Shown here: one piece after another, positions 24,177 through 31,336 of the stretch | How the letters are laid out: every line of letters begins with the position of its first letter | How positions within the stretch are numbered: position 1 is the first letter of the stretch | From: a virus | DNA: 39,690 nt | IMG/VR virus record: IMGVR_UViG_3300047320_000186 | Location: 1-39,690 of that record | Direction: 5' to 3' (one strand) | Made by a program: the position numbers and the translations under genes | The notes under the pieces: model-generated | The model's input: the letters and a program-made list of their open reading frames with translations, nothing else | Told to the model about the DNA's origin: nothing | Databases searched by the model: none

Positions 24177-24470
24177 ATGTGGAATGAAATGAGCATGGAA
24201 CAAAAATTAGCGTATGTCCAAAAGGCGATTGAGTTGGGTGCCGATGTAGATTTGAAATTTCATGATATTCATGATGAAAAGGAAGCGGAAAAGGTTGCTG
24301 CTGAATTAAGTAAGATTGTTCAAATTCCTTTTCAAGAGAAATCAAACAATGGGACACATTGGTACAAAATCAAAAATGATGATTATTCATTAGAAACCAC
24401 TATTTTTTTCGATGAATTTCTTGAAGAGGATGTCATCCTTGACGGCATGGGAGGTGAAGAAATTGCGTAA
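24177..24470 (+). CDS. Hypothetical acidic protein
   Basis: 97 aa from the ATG 8 nt after AAGGAGG; a TTG at 24171 is too close to that site. N-terminal helix (MSMEQKLAYVQKAIELGAD) and then a mixed acidic domain ending in MGGEEIA. Overlaps the next gene by 8 nt. Not recognised. Confidence 0.75.
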   Translation: MWNEMSMEQKLAYVQKAIELGADVDLKFHDIHDEKEAEKVAAELSKIVQIPFQEKSNNGTHWYKIKNDDYSLETTIFFDEFLEEDVILDGMGGEEIA

Positions 24471-24690
24471 TGAGGTAGAGAACCCAATGGTCCTAGATAG
24501 TCACTGGAGACACTTAGAAGATCACAGAACAATAGTTGGTGAATGTGCTGGCTGTGAGGAAGATATTTATTCCAATGAACAATGGTTTGATTTCGTTATT
24601 AAAGGTGAAAATTACCTAGCGCACCAAGATAAAGAATGCTGCTATCAATTTATCGCAGATATGTCCATTTGCCGAGGTGGTGAAGAGTAA
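24463..24690 (+). CDS. Cysteine-containing hypothetical protein
   Basis: 75 aa, TTG start with GGGAGGTG upstream inside the previous gene. C-x-x-C in GECAGCEEDIY and a CC pair in DKECCYQF suggest a small zinc-binding fold. The same overall pattern (W, CxxC, ED-Y, H-x-x-C) occurs in small Bacillus phage proteins of unknown role. Confidence 0.7.
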   Translation: MRNEVENPMVLDSHWRHLEDHRTIVGECAGCEEDIYSNEQWFDFVIKGENYLAHQDKECCYQFIADMSICRGGEE

Positions 24691-24692
24691 CC

Positions 24693-24962
24693 GTGGAAGC
24701 CTTACAACGAATCGTAAAGGACCGTGATTATCACTTTAACCAAATTGAATCAAATCTCCAAAAAATCAAAGAGAAATATGAAGCCATCGAAGCCTTGGAG
24801 AAAGCTACCGAAAGAGAACGGCAGTTAGTGGAAGAGTACAACACCATTATTGACCTAATAAAAATGGATATGGACTTTGCCCAGTCCACACCCAAAGAAA
24901 ATCAACCTATTACTAGTATAACGGGAGGAATGGAAAATGACAATCTTCCTCATTCACGGTAA
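24693..24962 (+). CDS. Coiled-coil hypothetical protein
   Basis: 89 aa, GTG start two bases after the previous stop. Residues 1-65 are one long charged helix likely to form a coiled coil; the remainder is short and polar. It overlaps the next gene by 26 nt. No further function visible. Confidence 0.6.
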   Translation: MEALQRIVKDRDYHFNQIESNLQKIKEKYEAIEALEKATERERQLVEEYNTIIDLIKMDMDFAQSTPKENQPITSITGGMENDNLPHSR

Positions 24963-25068
24963 ACCACATACAGCCGTTTTAGACGGCTTTCAGCTTATAG
25001 ACTACCTAACATACCAAACGATGATTGAAAGCGGAGAAATGGACGAAATGGAGGTTATAGAATTATGA
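24937..25068 (+). CDS. Small hypothetical protein, 43 aa
   Basis: ATG after GGGAGG, begins MTIFLIHGKPHTAVLDGFQL and ends acidic (EMDEMEVIEL). Its stop overlaps the ERF start (ATGA), so it is coupled to the recombination gene. Not recognised. Confidence 0.65.
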   Translation: MTIFLIHGKPHTAVLDGFQLIDYLTYQTMIESGEMDEMEVIEL

Positions 25069-25637
25069 AAACAAGTGAAGGTATTGCAGAAATAGCTAAA
25101 GCGTTATCTGATTTTCAAGCTAATGTGAAACAACCTGAAAAGGACGGAAATAACCCTCATTTCAAAAGTAAATATGTGACTTTAGACGGCACTGTTAAAG
25201 CAATTCACGAATGTGCGCCAAAGTATGGATTATCTTATTCGCAAATGCCGGTCAGCGACGAAAACGGGGTAGGGGTTGTTACTGTGATTTTTCATCAAAG
25301 CGGACAATTTATTGAGTTTGATCCGTTCATCTTACCACTGGATAAAAAGACTGCACAAGGTGTGGGTTCAGCTTTAACCTATAGCAAACGTTATGCCCTT
25401 TCAGCAGCTTTCGGAATTGTCAGTGATGTAGATGATGATGGAAACGAAGCAACTAGCAATGCGCCAGTAGGGAAACAAACAGGAGAAGGAACCTTACTTT
25501 CTAAGTGGAAGCTATTAGGCGGTAAAGAAGAAGAATTTGCTTCCTGGTATGAAAGCCAAAGACAAAAATATAACAACAACCAAATCGATGTGTATTTAAC
25601 TAAAAAAATGCAAGCCAAAGAAAATAAGGGAGCTTAG
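25065..25637 (+). CDS. erf: ERF-family single-strand annealing protein
   Basis: 190 aa. The segments NPHFKSKYVTLDGTVKAIHE, YGLSYSQMP and TAQGVGSALTYSKRYALSAA are the conserved core of Essential Recombination Function proteins, which anneal complementary strands during phage recombination and genome circularisation. The C-terminal third (LLSKWKLLGGKEEEF...) is the usual variable tail. It acts together with the SSB at 33560. Followed by a small GGGAG/CTCCC hairpin. Confidence 0.9.
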   Translation: MKTSEGIAEIAKALSDFQANVKQPEKDGNNPHFKSKYVTLDGTVKAIHECAPKYGLSYSQMPVSDENGVGVVTVIFHQSGQFIEFDPFILPLDKKTAQGVGSALTYSKRYALSAAFGIVSDVDDDGNEATSNAPVGKQTGEGTLLSKWKLLGGKEEEFASWYESQRQKYNNNQIDVYLTKKMQAKENKGA

Positions 25638-25661
25638 TCTCCCTTTAAGGAGGCGACAACA

Positions 25662-25886
25662 TTGAACCTTCAACAAGTTGAGCAATACTTCCAAAACGAA
25701 CAAAAGCTAATGGCCAATTTTGCCGATGAACATTCATTCAACATGATCTACTCCCTCATAGAACAAGTGCGGCAGTTAAGGGAACAGAACGATAAATTAA
25801 CCATTTTGAACAGGCACTATTATAACCATTTTTACAACGGCAACCTCGATAAAATGATAGAAGACTTCAAGTATTTAATGGAATAG
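25662..25886 (+). CDS. Coiled-coil hypothetical protein
   Basis: 74 aa, TTG start with AAGGAGGCG upstream. Heptad-like helix (SLIEQVRQLREQNDKLTILN) in the middle. Not recognised; a regulatory or scaffold role is possible. Confidence 0.7.
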   Translation: MNLQQVEQYFQNEQKLMANFADEHSFNMIYSLIEQVRQLREQNDKLTILNRHYYNHFYNGNLDKMIEDFKYLME

Positions 25887-25920
25887 GAGGGCTTTGCTCT
25901 CCTAGTTTGGAGGAATCTGG

Positions 25921-26079
25921 ATGCAGGAAGTACTGATCACTCGTAAACATAAACACGAGGCTCAAATGGCTATCTCTGACCTTGAAAAAAGAGGATTTTA
26001 TATATATCTATCCTCTTACGGAAAAGACAACGAATATGACCCGTCTGGGCGCTTACAATTACCGCCGGGGGAAATATGA
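25921..26079 (+). CDS. Small hypothetical protein, 52 aa
   Basis: ATG with GGAGGAAT upstream. Begins MQEVLITRKHKHEAQMAISD, contains FYIYLSSYGKDNEYD and ends LPPGEI. Well placed in the operon with a good ribosome site. Function unknown. Confidence 0.65.
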   Translation: MQEVLITRKHKHEAQMAISDLEKRGFYIYLSSYGKDNEYDPSGRLQLPPGEI

Positions 26080-26139
26080 AAGTGTGGGTGGTAGTGTCGC
26101 CAGTGCTTGGATTTGCAAAATGAGAAGGGAGAAAAAAGC

Positions 26140-26553
26140 ATGAGGGAAATAAAGTTTCGATTGTGGGACACTCAAAAGAATAAATGGTATAAAAATTCTG
26201 ATTGCGTTATAGAACTAGATGGTTCGATTACTCAAATTGATGTTGTCGGTGAGTACGACGGTGAAGAAAAGCACGATTTCAAAAGTAGAAATGATTTAGT
26301 TGTCATGCAATACACAGGTTTAAAAGACAAGAACGGTAAGGGAATTTATGAAGGTGACATTGTAAAAGGCAAAAATTACGGGTTTAATAATCCAATTCGA
26401 TATATCGGTACGGTTGAGTATGTTTATAACAAATTCAAAGTAATCGGATGTAGAAACAAATACAAAGGCACTAATGATGAACTAAGCACCATTTATGAAG
26501 TGATCGGAAACGTTTACGAAAATCCCGAATTGCTGGATGGTGAAAGCCAATGA
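26140..26553 (+). CDS. YopX family protein
   Basis: 137 aa from the ATG after GAAGGGAG. It opens MREIKFRLWDTQKNKWY and has MQYTGLKDKNGKGIYEGDIV, the signature of the YopX family, ending VIGNVYENPELL. YopX proteins are very common in phages of Gram-positive bacteria, form beta-rich oligomers, and have no established role. Confidence 0.92.
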   Translation: MREIKFRLWDTQKNKWYKNSDCVIELDGSITQIDVVGEYDGEEKHDFKSRNDLVVMQYTGLKDKNGKGIYEGDIVKGKNYGFNNPIRYIGTVEYVYNKFKVIGCRNKYKGTNDELSTIYEVIGNVYENPELLDGESQ

Positions 26554-26732
26554 ATGAACAGGAATTAAGGGACGAAAACGAAAACCTCACGGACAGGCTC
26601 TATTATGCCGAACGTGCCAGGGATGGACATTATCATAAGCTGCAGATCGCTTTGAAGCGGATTGAACAATTACAGCAGATGCAGCCAGTCATCAAGAAGG
26701 CGGCATATCTAGATTTGGATGATGAAGTATGA
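26550..26732 (+). CDS. Small coiled-coil protein
   Basis: 60 aa, start overlapping the YopX stop by ATGA and end overlapping the next start. One long charged helix (LRDENENLTDRLYYAERARD). Typical of small early phage proteins; no function visible. Confidence 0.65.
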   Translation: MNEQELRDENENLTDRLYYAERARDGHYHKLQIALKRIEQLQQMQPVIKKAAYLDLDDEV

Positions 26733-27130
26733 AATGTCCAGAATGTAAAAGTGAACAAATATCCACGATTGATAGCCGTTCGCTCGAAAAAGGTAATTCC
26801 ATTCGTAGACGAAAGAAATGTGAACAATGTAATTTTCGATGGTCCACTTATGAATTATCCAAATCCATGGTGAATTATTATGAAACACAATTAAAAAGGC
26901 TCTATGCACTAGAACAATTTCAAATGGCATCCAGTGTTTATAAAGTTGGAAGTGGGAAAGCGAAGGGAACATATTGGACTAAAAGTGAAACCGACCGATT
27001 AATTACCATGTATTTCGAGCAAAGGCCGTTGAAAGAAATCGCAGAGGACTTGAATCGAAGCTACATGAGTATTAATAAACGGCTTTGTTATTTACGGAAA
27101 CAAAATAAATTAAATGTTTCGCTAGTTTAG
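26729..27130 (+). CDS. NrdR-type zinc ribbon fused to a Myb/SANT-like HTH
   Basis: 133 aa. Residues 1-42 (MKCPECKSEQ, IDSR, GNSIRRRKKCEQCNF, TYE) copy the N-terminal zinc ribbon of NrdR, the repressor of ribonucleotide reductase genes, with four cysteines as ligands. The ATP-cone of NrdR is missing. Instead, residues about 80-125 (TYWTKSETDRLITMYFEQRP, then EIAEDLNRSYMSINKRLCYL) form a trihelical HTH. It may bind NrdR boxes or related sites to free nucleotide synthesis, or act as a phage regulator. Confidence 0.7.
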   Translation: MKCPECKSEQISTIDSRSLEKGNSIRRRKKCEQCNFRWSTYELSKSMVNYYETQLKRLYALEQFQMASSVYKVGSGKAKGTYWTKSETDRLITMYFEQRPLKEIAEDLNRSYMSINKRLCYLRKQNKLNVSLV

Positions 27131-27142
27131 GAGGTTGTAAGA

Positions 27143-27439
27143 GTGAGTGTCATTCTGCCTCGTCCTGACTGGTTCACGAAAGAATCATACCTCCAGATGA
27201 AGTCAGAAGGGGTCACAGACCGTTGGATTTATGAAGAAGTGTTATTTGTCAGCCTAAAAACTTTCGCCCGATTTAAACGAGAATTAGGGGTGCTAGGGGT
27301 AGGGAATCAAGGTGGCCAAAATCGAATAGTAAACCATCAAAAAGCCCGTGAGTTGTACCAAAAGGGATATTCCATCCGAGCGATTGCAGATCGGTACAAC
27401 GCATCTTACCAAACGGTTTTTAATGTAGTGAAATATTAA
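27143..27439 (+). CDS. HTH protein
   Basis: 98 aa, GTG start after GGAGGTTG. Two helical modules: residues about 10-45 and a C-terminal helix-turn-helix (KARELYQKGYSIRAIADRYN followed by ASYQTVFNVV) of the resolvase/transposase type. Probably a DNA-binding regulator. Similar two-HTH proteins occur in early regions of Bacillus phages. Confidence 0.65.
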   Translation: MSVILPRPDWFTKESYLQMKSEGVTDRWIYEEVLFVSLKTFARFKRELGVLGVGNQGGQNRIVNHQKARELYQKGYSIRAIADRYNASYQTVFNVVKY

Positions 27440-27458
27440 CCGAAAGGAGGGACAACTT

Positions 27459-27545
27459 ATGATGTTTGAACAAAACCACTTAAATGCAGTAGGAGAAATC
27501 ACAGAATTAATCTATAAAGGCTTACATGAAGAGGATGAAAAATAA
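27459..27545 (+). CDS. Micro-protein, 28 aa
   Basis: ATG with AAAGGAGG upstream. Reads MMFEQNHLNAVGEITELIYK and an acidic end. Strong ribosome site and a good fit in the operon; function unknown. Confidence 0.5.
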   Translation: MMFEQNHLNAVGEITELIYKGLHEEDEK

Positions 27546-27572
27546 ACCGAAATACGAGGGTAGGTTGAATAA

Positions 27573-27737
27573 ATGAGAAAACCAAAAGCAAGGGAAAAAG
27601 GTGAAATTTTCCGTCCGGTTGTTCACGTTATGAAAGCTAAAAATGGTACACCTACAAAAATCATGTTTAACGGTCATGAATTTGCGCTGATCCATCCTGA
27701 CTATATCAACGGTGGGAAAAGCAAAGTGCGCCATTGA
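27573..27737 (+). CDS. Small basic protein, 54 aa
   Basis: Begins MRKPKAREKGEIFRPVVHVM and ends KSKVRH. Weak ribosome site (AGGTTG). Basic ends and a short beta-rich core could bind nucleic acid, but no family is recognised. Confidence 0.55.
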   Translation: MRKPKAREKGEIFRPVVHVMKAKNGTPTKIMFNGHEFALIHPDYINGGKSKVRH

Positions 27738-27767
27738 ATCAAAATGCGTCGTGAAGGGAGTGGAAAA

Positions 27768-27932
27768 ATGGAAAATGAAAATCAAGCGCTTTTAAGTATT
27801 ATTCGCAGGTATGAAAAAGTATTAAGAGAGTGTATCGAACAAAGAGGATTACTGGATTTTTTAACAGCTAATGATTGGGCTATTTCAGAAGATTATTTTG
27901 TTCATTTGGCAAAAGAAGCATTGCAAGAATAG
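27768..27932 (+). CDS. Small hypothetical protein, 54 aa
   Basis: ATG 7 nt after AAGGGAG (an upstream ATG at 27744 lacks a ribosome site). Mostly helical and acidic (LLSIIRRYEKVLRECIEQRG). Last gene before a bidirectional terminator. Confidence 0.6.
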   Translation: MENENQALLSIIRRYEKVLRECIEQRGLLDFLTANDWAISEDYFVHLAKEALQE

Positions 27933-27961
27933 TACACACTACGACCAAAAGACGACAAAAA

Positions 27962-27993
27962 AAGAAGTTGAGTCATCATTAACCCAACTTCTT
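27962..27993. terminator. Bidirectional terminator between convergent genes
   Basis: AAGAAGTTG (27962-27970) pairs with CAACTTCTT (27985-27993). A-rich sequence on the left and pyrimidine-rich sequence with TTTTC on the right allow use in both directions. The right arm overlaps the 3' end of the RHH gene. Confidence 0.75.
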
Positions 27994-28173
27994 CTCCCTT
28001 TTCTTTTGAATCAAAGCTTCATACTTTAATCCTTTTTTAATCAGCTCAGCAATCGCTTGGCTGCGGTTATCTTTACGATTTAAAAAGCGGTAATCCTCAA
28101 CAAGCATGAGTAATGGTTCCTCTAGGGAAATAGTAGTGGATAAGTTTTTACAGTTACTTCTTACATGGGCCAT
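27979..28173 (-). CDS. CopG-like ribbon-helix-helix regulator
   Basis: 64 aa, AGGAGCG ribosome site. STTISLEEPLLMLVEDYRFL and NRSQAIAELIKKGLKYEAL give a strand and two helices of the RHH fold; basic tail KKREKKLG. Transcribed leftwards behind the XRE gene at 28231, together forming a small opposite-strand unit within the early operon. Confidence 0.8.
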   Translation of the reverse strand: MAHVRSNCKNLSTTISLEEPLLMLVEDYRFLNRKDNRSQAIAELIKKGLKYEALIQKKREKKLG

Positions 28174-28201
28174 TTGTGTTCGCTCCTTTTTTTTAAATGA
28201 T

Positions 28202-28220
28202 TTGTATTACATGAATACAA
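28202..28220. promoter_or_regulatory. Palindromic operator upstream of the RHH gene
   Basis: TTGTATT (28202-28208) and AATACAA (28214-28220) with a 5-nt spacer. A matching half-site, TTGTATTCAT, is present at about 28486 upstream of the XRE gene, so one regulator may bind both places. Confidence 0.5.
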
Positions 28221-28230
28221 GGCGGTGAGA

Positions 28231-28443
28231 TTATGATTCGGGCTTCTCCAGATAAAGCAGATCCTCCACTCCACAATTAAACAATGTGCATAAAGAGGTA
28301 ATGGTATCTAAGCCAATTTTGGCAGAGGTTTCATTGTATAACTTGGAAATGGTAGTCCGGCTCAATCCTGTTTTTTCGTGAACATCCTGGATAGTCAGGT
28401 AATCACGAGCCATTAACACCCTAAGGTTATTTCTTACTTTCAT
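28231..28443 (-). CDS. XRE-family regulator of the second switch
   Basis: 70 aa, nearly all helix-turn-helix (TIQDVHEKTGLSRTTISKLY, then LDTITSLCTLFNCGVEDLLY). It is divergent from and clearly related to the protein at 28649 (shared TGLSRTTI). Likely represses the promoter that drives replication genes. Confidence 0.82.
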   Translation of the reverse strand: MKVRNNLRVLMARDYLTIQDVHEKTGLSRTTISKLYNETSAKIGLDTITSLCTLFNCGVEDLLYLEKPES

Positions 28444-28585
28444 TTGTGGTCAACTCCTTTCAAAACATGTTCATAATAGATACTATTGTATTCATTCAAA
28501 GTTTATTACAACTTGGACATATTTTCAAGGTGGATTCGTCCGACATTTTTAGCTAAGAATATTTGTTCCATATTTATGTATTTTC

Positions 28586-28628
28586 TAAACACAATTGTGT
28601 TTACTTGTCCTACAATCGAGTGTATAAT
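28586..28628 (+). promoter_or_regulatory. Promoter with 18-bp palindromic operator for replication genes
   Basis: TAAACACAATTGTGTTTA (28586-28603) is a perfect 18-bp palindrome whose right end overlaps a -35 TTTACT (28600-28605). A 17-nt spacer leads to TATAAT (28623-28628). It would drive 28649 and the replication genes behind it, under control of one of the two flanking HTH proteins. Confidence 0.75.
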
Positions 28629-28648
28629 AATGGTAAGGGGGTGAATAT

Positions 28649-28855
28649 ATGGAGATTGAGGTAAAACTTTTAGAAATGATGGCTCGTAACAACATTCGTA
28701 GAATAGAAGATTTGCATAATCTGACGGGTTTATCAAGAACCACCATTCGCCAGATTTTAGATGGCGAGAAGAAATCCTTATACTTTGACACGATCGGACT
28801 GCTTTGCGAAAAGCTGGATTGCCAAATCAATGAATTACTCGTAGTGAAAAAATAG
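28649..28855 (+). CDS. XRE-family regulator, partner of 28231
   Basis: 68 aa, AAGGGGGTGA ribosome site. Helix-turn-helix NLTGLSRTTIRQILDGEKKS followed by FDTIGLLCEKLDCQINELLV. Same family as the divergent 28231 protein. The two share one intergenic control region, so they form a second bistable-type pair in addition to the main lysogeny switch. Confidence 0.8.
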   Translation: MEIEVKLLEMMARNNIRRIEDLHNLTGLSRTTIRQILDGEKKSLYFDTIGLLCEKLDCQINELLVVKK

Positions 28856-28866
28856 GAGGGTATTCA

Positions 28867-28959
28867 ATGAACATATTTGCCACTTATTGTATTGTATTTG
28901 CAGTCTTAATTTTAGGATTGATGATTAGAGATTTCACAGCAGAGGGGGAAGAAAAATGA
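28867..28959 (+). CDS. Single-span membrane micro-protein, 30 aa
   Basis: ATG with AGGAGGG upstream. One hydrophobic helix (FATYCIVFAVLILGLMIR) and an acidic tail. Its stop overlaps the next start (ATGA). Could act on the host membrane; function unknown. Confidence 0.6.
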   Translation: MNIFATYCIVFAVLILGLMIRDFTAEGEEK

Positions 28960-29213
28960 AAATTAAAGTGGAGGACAAGCTCTTTATTGAATCAGATGGG
29001 ATGCAGTTTATTTTAAAGAAGTATTCAGGTGCAGTCGATAAAAAGACAGGTGCCGAGATATTCAAGCCATTAGGATATTTCAGTACTCTTCAGCAAAGCA
29101 TTAAATTCCTTATTCGAAAGAAGGTGATGGAGTCAGATGCTTCCACAGTGAAGGAGCTGCTAAGTGATCTGGAACGCATTGAAAAAGAAGTTGAATCCCT
29201 TATCAAAATATAA
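28956..29213 (+). CDS. DUF5405-like protein
   Basis: 85 aa, coupled by ATGA. KIKVEDKLFIESDGMQFILK, then GYFSTLQQSIKFLIRKKVME and a C-terminal helix LKELLSDLERIEKEV-like match the pattern of a small family frequent in Firmicutes phages upstream of replication genes. Role unknown. Confidence 0.65.
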   Translation: MKIKVEDKLFIESDGMQFILKKYSGAVDKKTGAEIFKPLGYFSTLQQSIKFLIRKKVMESDASTVKELLSDLERIEKEVESLIKI

Positions 29214-29220
29214 AAATAGC

Positions 29221-29240
29221 CCTAATGCGCCAACATTAGG
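29221..29240 (+). other. Stem-loop in the gap before the initiator gene
   Basis: CCTAATG (29221-29227) and CATTAGG (29234-29240) form a perfect 7-bp stem around a 6-nt loop. There is no T run, so it is not a standard terminator; it could stabilise or process mRNA. Confidence 0.5.
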
Positions 29241-29310
29241 ACCTAAGAAAATTTAAGTTACTTCTATTCTATCACATTGGGACAAGTTTTATGCATAAGG
29301 AAGTGAAAAA

Positions 29311-29958
29311 ATGGAAAGAGCCTTTAAAGGGATTTGGATTCCTAAAGAAATTTGGGTGTCAGAAGATTTAGGATGGACTGAAAAATTTCTATTAGCTGAA
29401 ATAGATAGCTTATCTCAAAATAATGAGTGTTTCGCAACAAATGAGTACTTCGGCAGGTTTTTCAACATTAGCAAGGATCGTGTTTCTAAAATCATTTCAG
29501 CTTTATCAACCAAAGGCTATGTAGAAGTGAATTTGATATACAAAAAAGGCACGAAGCAAGTGGAAAAACGCATTATCACAACTAGAGGGTATAGGCGAAA
29601 ACAACTAGAGGGTATCGGTGAAAACAACTATACCCCTATAGGTGAAAACAACGAGGATATTAATACATCTTTTATTAATCCAATTATTAATTCAAAAGAT
29701 ATATATATACAATATGCTGAATTCGTCAAAATGAAGGAATCAGAATACAACAAATTAGTGGAAGAACACGGAGAGCCACTTACTAAAAAAATGATTGAAG
29801 TATTAGATAACTATAAAGGTGCGAACGGAAAGAAATATAAGTCAGATTATCGAGCGATTCTAAATTGGGTAGCTGATAAGGTGAAGGGAGAAAAGAATGA
29901 ACGCTATAAACAAGGTGGTCGAAAATCTCTTAGCGAATACGACTGGCTCTCACTCTGA
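29311..29958 (+). CDS. Replication initiator with winged-helix domain
   Basis: 215 aa. Residues 1-95 (GIWIPKEIWVSEDLGWTEKF, then FFNISKDRVSKIISALSTKG and a wing) are a winged-helix DNA-binding domain of the phage DnaD/replication-initiator type. Residues 95-115 are encoded by the iteron cluster, and the C-terminal region (about 125-205, YKGANGKKYKSDYRAILNWV) has the YKxxDYxAIxxW pattern of DnaD-like tails. It overlaps the helicase-loader gene by 62 nt. It should bind the origin inside its own gene and recruit the host helicase with the loader. Confidence 0.85.
   Translation: MERAFKGIWIPKEIWVSEDLGWTEKFLLAEIDSLSQNNECFATNEYFGRFFNISKDRVSKIISALSTKGYVEVNLIYKKGTKQVEKRIITTRGYRRKQLEGIGENNYTPIGENNEDINTSFINPIINSKDIYIQYAEFVKMKESEYNKLVEEHGEPLTKKMIEVLDNYKGANGKKYKSDYRAILNWVADKVKGEKNERYKQGGRKSLSEYDWLSL
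29590..29720. other. Probable replication origin (iterons plus AT-rich element)
   Basis: Three copies of the 16-mer TATMGGYGAAAACAAC at 29590-29605, 29613-29628 and 29637-29652, spaced 23 and 24 nt, lie inside the initiator gene. Directly right of them is a very AT-rich stretch to about 29720 (TATTAAT, TTATTAA, ATATATATA) that could serve for strand opening. Iterons within the initiator gene followed by AT-rich DNA is the arrangement of the lambda origin inside gene O. Confidence 0.8.
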
Positions 29959-30712
29959 CGTTCATGTTTGTCCTTACTGCCAAAAAGAAGTGCCGAAATT
30001 GGAAATAGAGATTTTAGGCAAAAAAAGGTTCGTACAGCCAGTTTGCGAATGTGAAGCAAAAAAAGCCATGGAACCGATAAGGAAAGCAGAGGAACGATTG
30101 AGAGAAAGTGAATTAAAAAGGCTTTTCTCTATTCACGATCTAGGTAAACGGTTTAACGATTCCGATTTCACTAACTTCATTGTGCGGAGTGGTTCGGAAA
30201 AATGCTTTAAAATAGCTAAAAAATATGTAGATGAATTTGATTCATGGGAAGGCGAATCGTTGATGTTTTGGGGAGAGCCTGGGAATGGGAAGTCTCACTT
30301 AGCTACAGCAGTAGCCAATGAATTAACAGCTAAGAATAAAAGGGTTGTATTCATCAGTATGCCGGACCTCTTAGAAAAAATAAAAGCTACCTTTAACAAA
30401 AATACTACCGAAACAGAAGCGAAAATTATGAAAGGGTTGCAGATGTGTGACCTACTCATAATTGATGATATCGGAGCGGAAAAAGTATCGGATTGGGTGC
30501 AGGAAGTCATCTTTAGAATCGTCGATGGGCGATATAAGAAGGTTAAACCGATTATGGCAACTTCTAACCTAGAGCCGAAGGAATTAGCCGAACGGATAGG
30601 AAAAAGGGCGTATGATCGTTTAATTGAAATCAGCCAACCGATTAAAAACGAAGCATCCAGTTATCGCAGAGAAAAAGCAAAGTCTAGAATGGAGCGGTTT
30701 AAAGACTTATAA
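29897..30712 (+). CDS. dnaC: DnaC/DnaI-type helicase loader
   Basis: 271 aa, GGGAG upstream within the initiator gene. N-terminal zinc motif C25, C28, C50, C52. AAA+ core with Walker A GEPGNGKS at 126-133, Walker B LLIIDDIGAEK, and a sensor segment ATSNLEPKEL. It loads the host replicative DnaB/DnaC helicase at the origin. No helicase, primase or polymerase gene is present, so the phage depends on host enzymes. Confidence 0.92.
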   Translation: MNAINKVVENLLANTTGSHSDVHVCPYCQKEVPKLEIEILGKKRFVQPVCECEAKKAMEPIRKAEERLRESELKRLFSIHDLGKRFNDSDFTNFIVRSGSEKCFKIAKKYVDEFDSWEGESLMFWGEPGNGKSHLATAVANELTAKNKRVVFISMPDLLEKIKATFNKNTTETEAKIMKGLQMCDLLIIDDIGAEKVSDWVQEVIFRIVDGRYKKVKPIMATSNLEPKELAERIGKRAYDRLIEISQPIKNEASSYRREKAKSRMERFKDL

Positions 30713-30724
30713 GCGAGGTGCTAA

Positions 30725-30952
30725 ATGAGACATACCACCTACCAACAAATCATGCCGGGAGTGTATCAAATTATTCCATGTTCCTGTAATGAATGTATGC
30801 AGCAAGGACAAGCTGAAGAACAGAAATTCGAGAGTTTTCTGGAAAGGTTGAATCGGCAGTATGAAGAATTCTACGGCAGATCCGCACCAAGTTATAACGA
30901 ATACCAGCGAACAAAAAGCCATCGGAAAAATAGAAGCGTTCTACTTACGTAA
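30725..30952 (+). CDS. Small cysteine-containing protein
   Basis: 75 aa, GCGAGGTG upstream. Begins MRHTTYQQIMPGVYQIIPCS, with C-S-C-N-E-C near residues 19-24, then a charged helix. The last 92 nt overlap the next gene in another frame. Possible small zinc-binding protein; not recognised. Confidence 0.6.
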   Translation: MRHTTYQQIMPGVYQIIPCSCNECMQQGQAEEQKFESFLERLNRQYEEFYGRSAPSYNEYQRTKSHRKNRSVLLT

Positions 30953-31172
30953 TCAGCGCAGAAATATCTACACCGCTTTGGAAGAGGTCGAGGACATCGA
31001 CTTCTTCTGGAGCCGAGATGAAATTAACGAATTTGATTTTTGGTGGAAGAAAGATAAACCACTAACGGAAATCGCTGAAGAATTGGAACGATCAGAAACA
31101 GCCATTTTCTTGTTAGCACTGGATCGGTTGGCGAAAGGGAAAATTAATCCGAGAAATTGGAAAATATGGTGA
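30861..31172 (+). CDS. HTH-like hypothetical protein
   Basis: 103 aa. Starts within the previous gene; no better start exists downstream in frame. The C-terminal half (NEFDFWWKKDKPLTEIAEEL, then ERSETAIFLLALDRLAKG) is a trihelical HTH like that of the protein at 26729. Probably a DNA-binding regulator. The large overlap leaves the true N-terminus uncertain. Confidence 0.6.
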   Translation: MKNSTADPHQVITNTSEQKAIGKIEAFYLRNQRRNIYTALEEVEDIDFFWSRDEINEFDFWWKKDKPLTEIAEELERSETAIFLLALDRLAKGKINPRNWKIW

Positions 31173-31183
31173 GGTGAAGAAAC

Positions 31184-31336
31184 ATGTTTGACCATGACTA
31201 TCCTCTCAAAGCCTATTTTGAAGAATATAAAAATCAGCGCAAACAAGAACTTCTTAACCTGATGGATTTTGCCTTAGATACACGAGATGAAAATTGGTTT
31301 ATCGAGCTGCACGAACGATTGGAACGGGTGATTTGA
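31184..31336 (+). CDS. IDEAL-domain-like small protein
   Basis: 50 aa, GAGGTGAAG upstream. The C-terminal half, LMDFALDTRDENWFIELHER, has the spacing of the IDEAL motif (an I/L-D-x-A-L helix, then D-x-x-x-F-x-x-L), found in small Firmicutes proteins that bind other proteins. Function in the phage unknown. Confidence 0.6.
   Translation: MFDHDYPLKAYFEEYKNQRKQELLNLMDFALDTRDENWFIELHERLERVI

Noticed and set aside
26076-26123. A 15-aa ORF overlapping by ATGA
   Set aside because: Too short to judge and with a poor ribosome site; the following gene has its own good site.
27935-27945. CACACTACGAC also found at 31464-31474
   Set aside because: An 11-base match without further shared context; could be chance or a trace of duplication, not enough to call a site.
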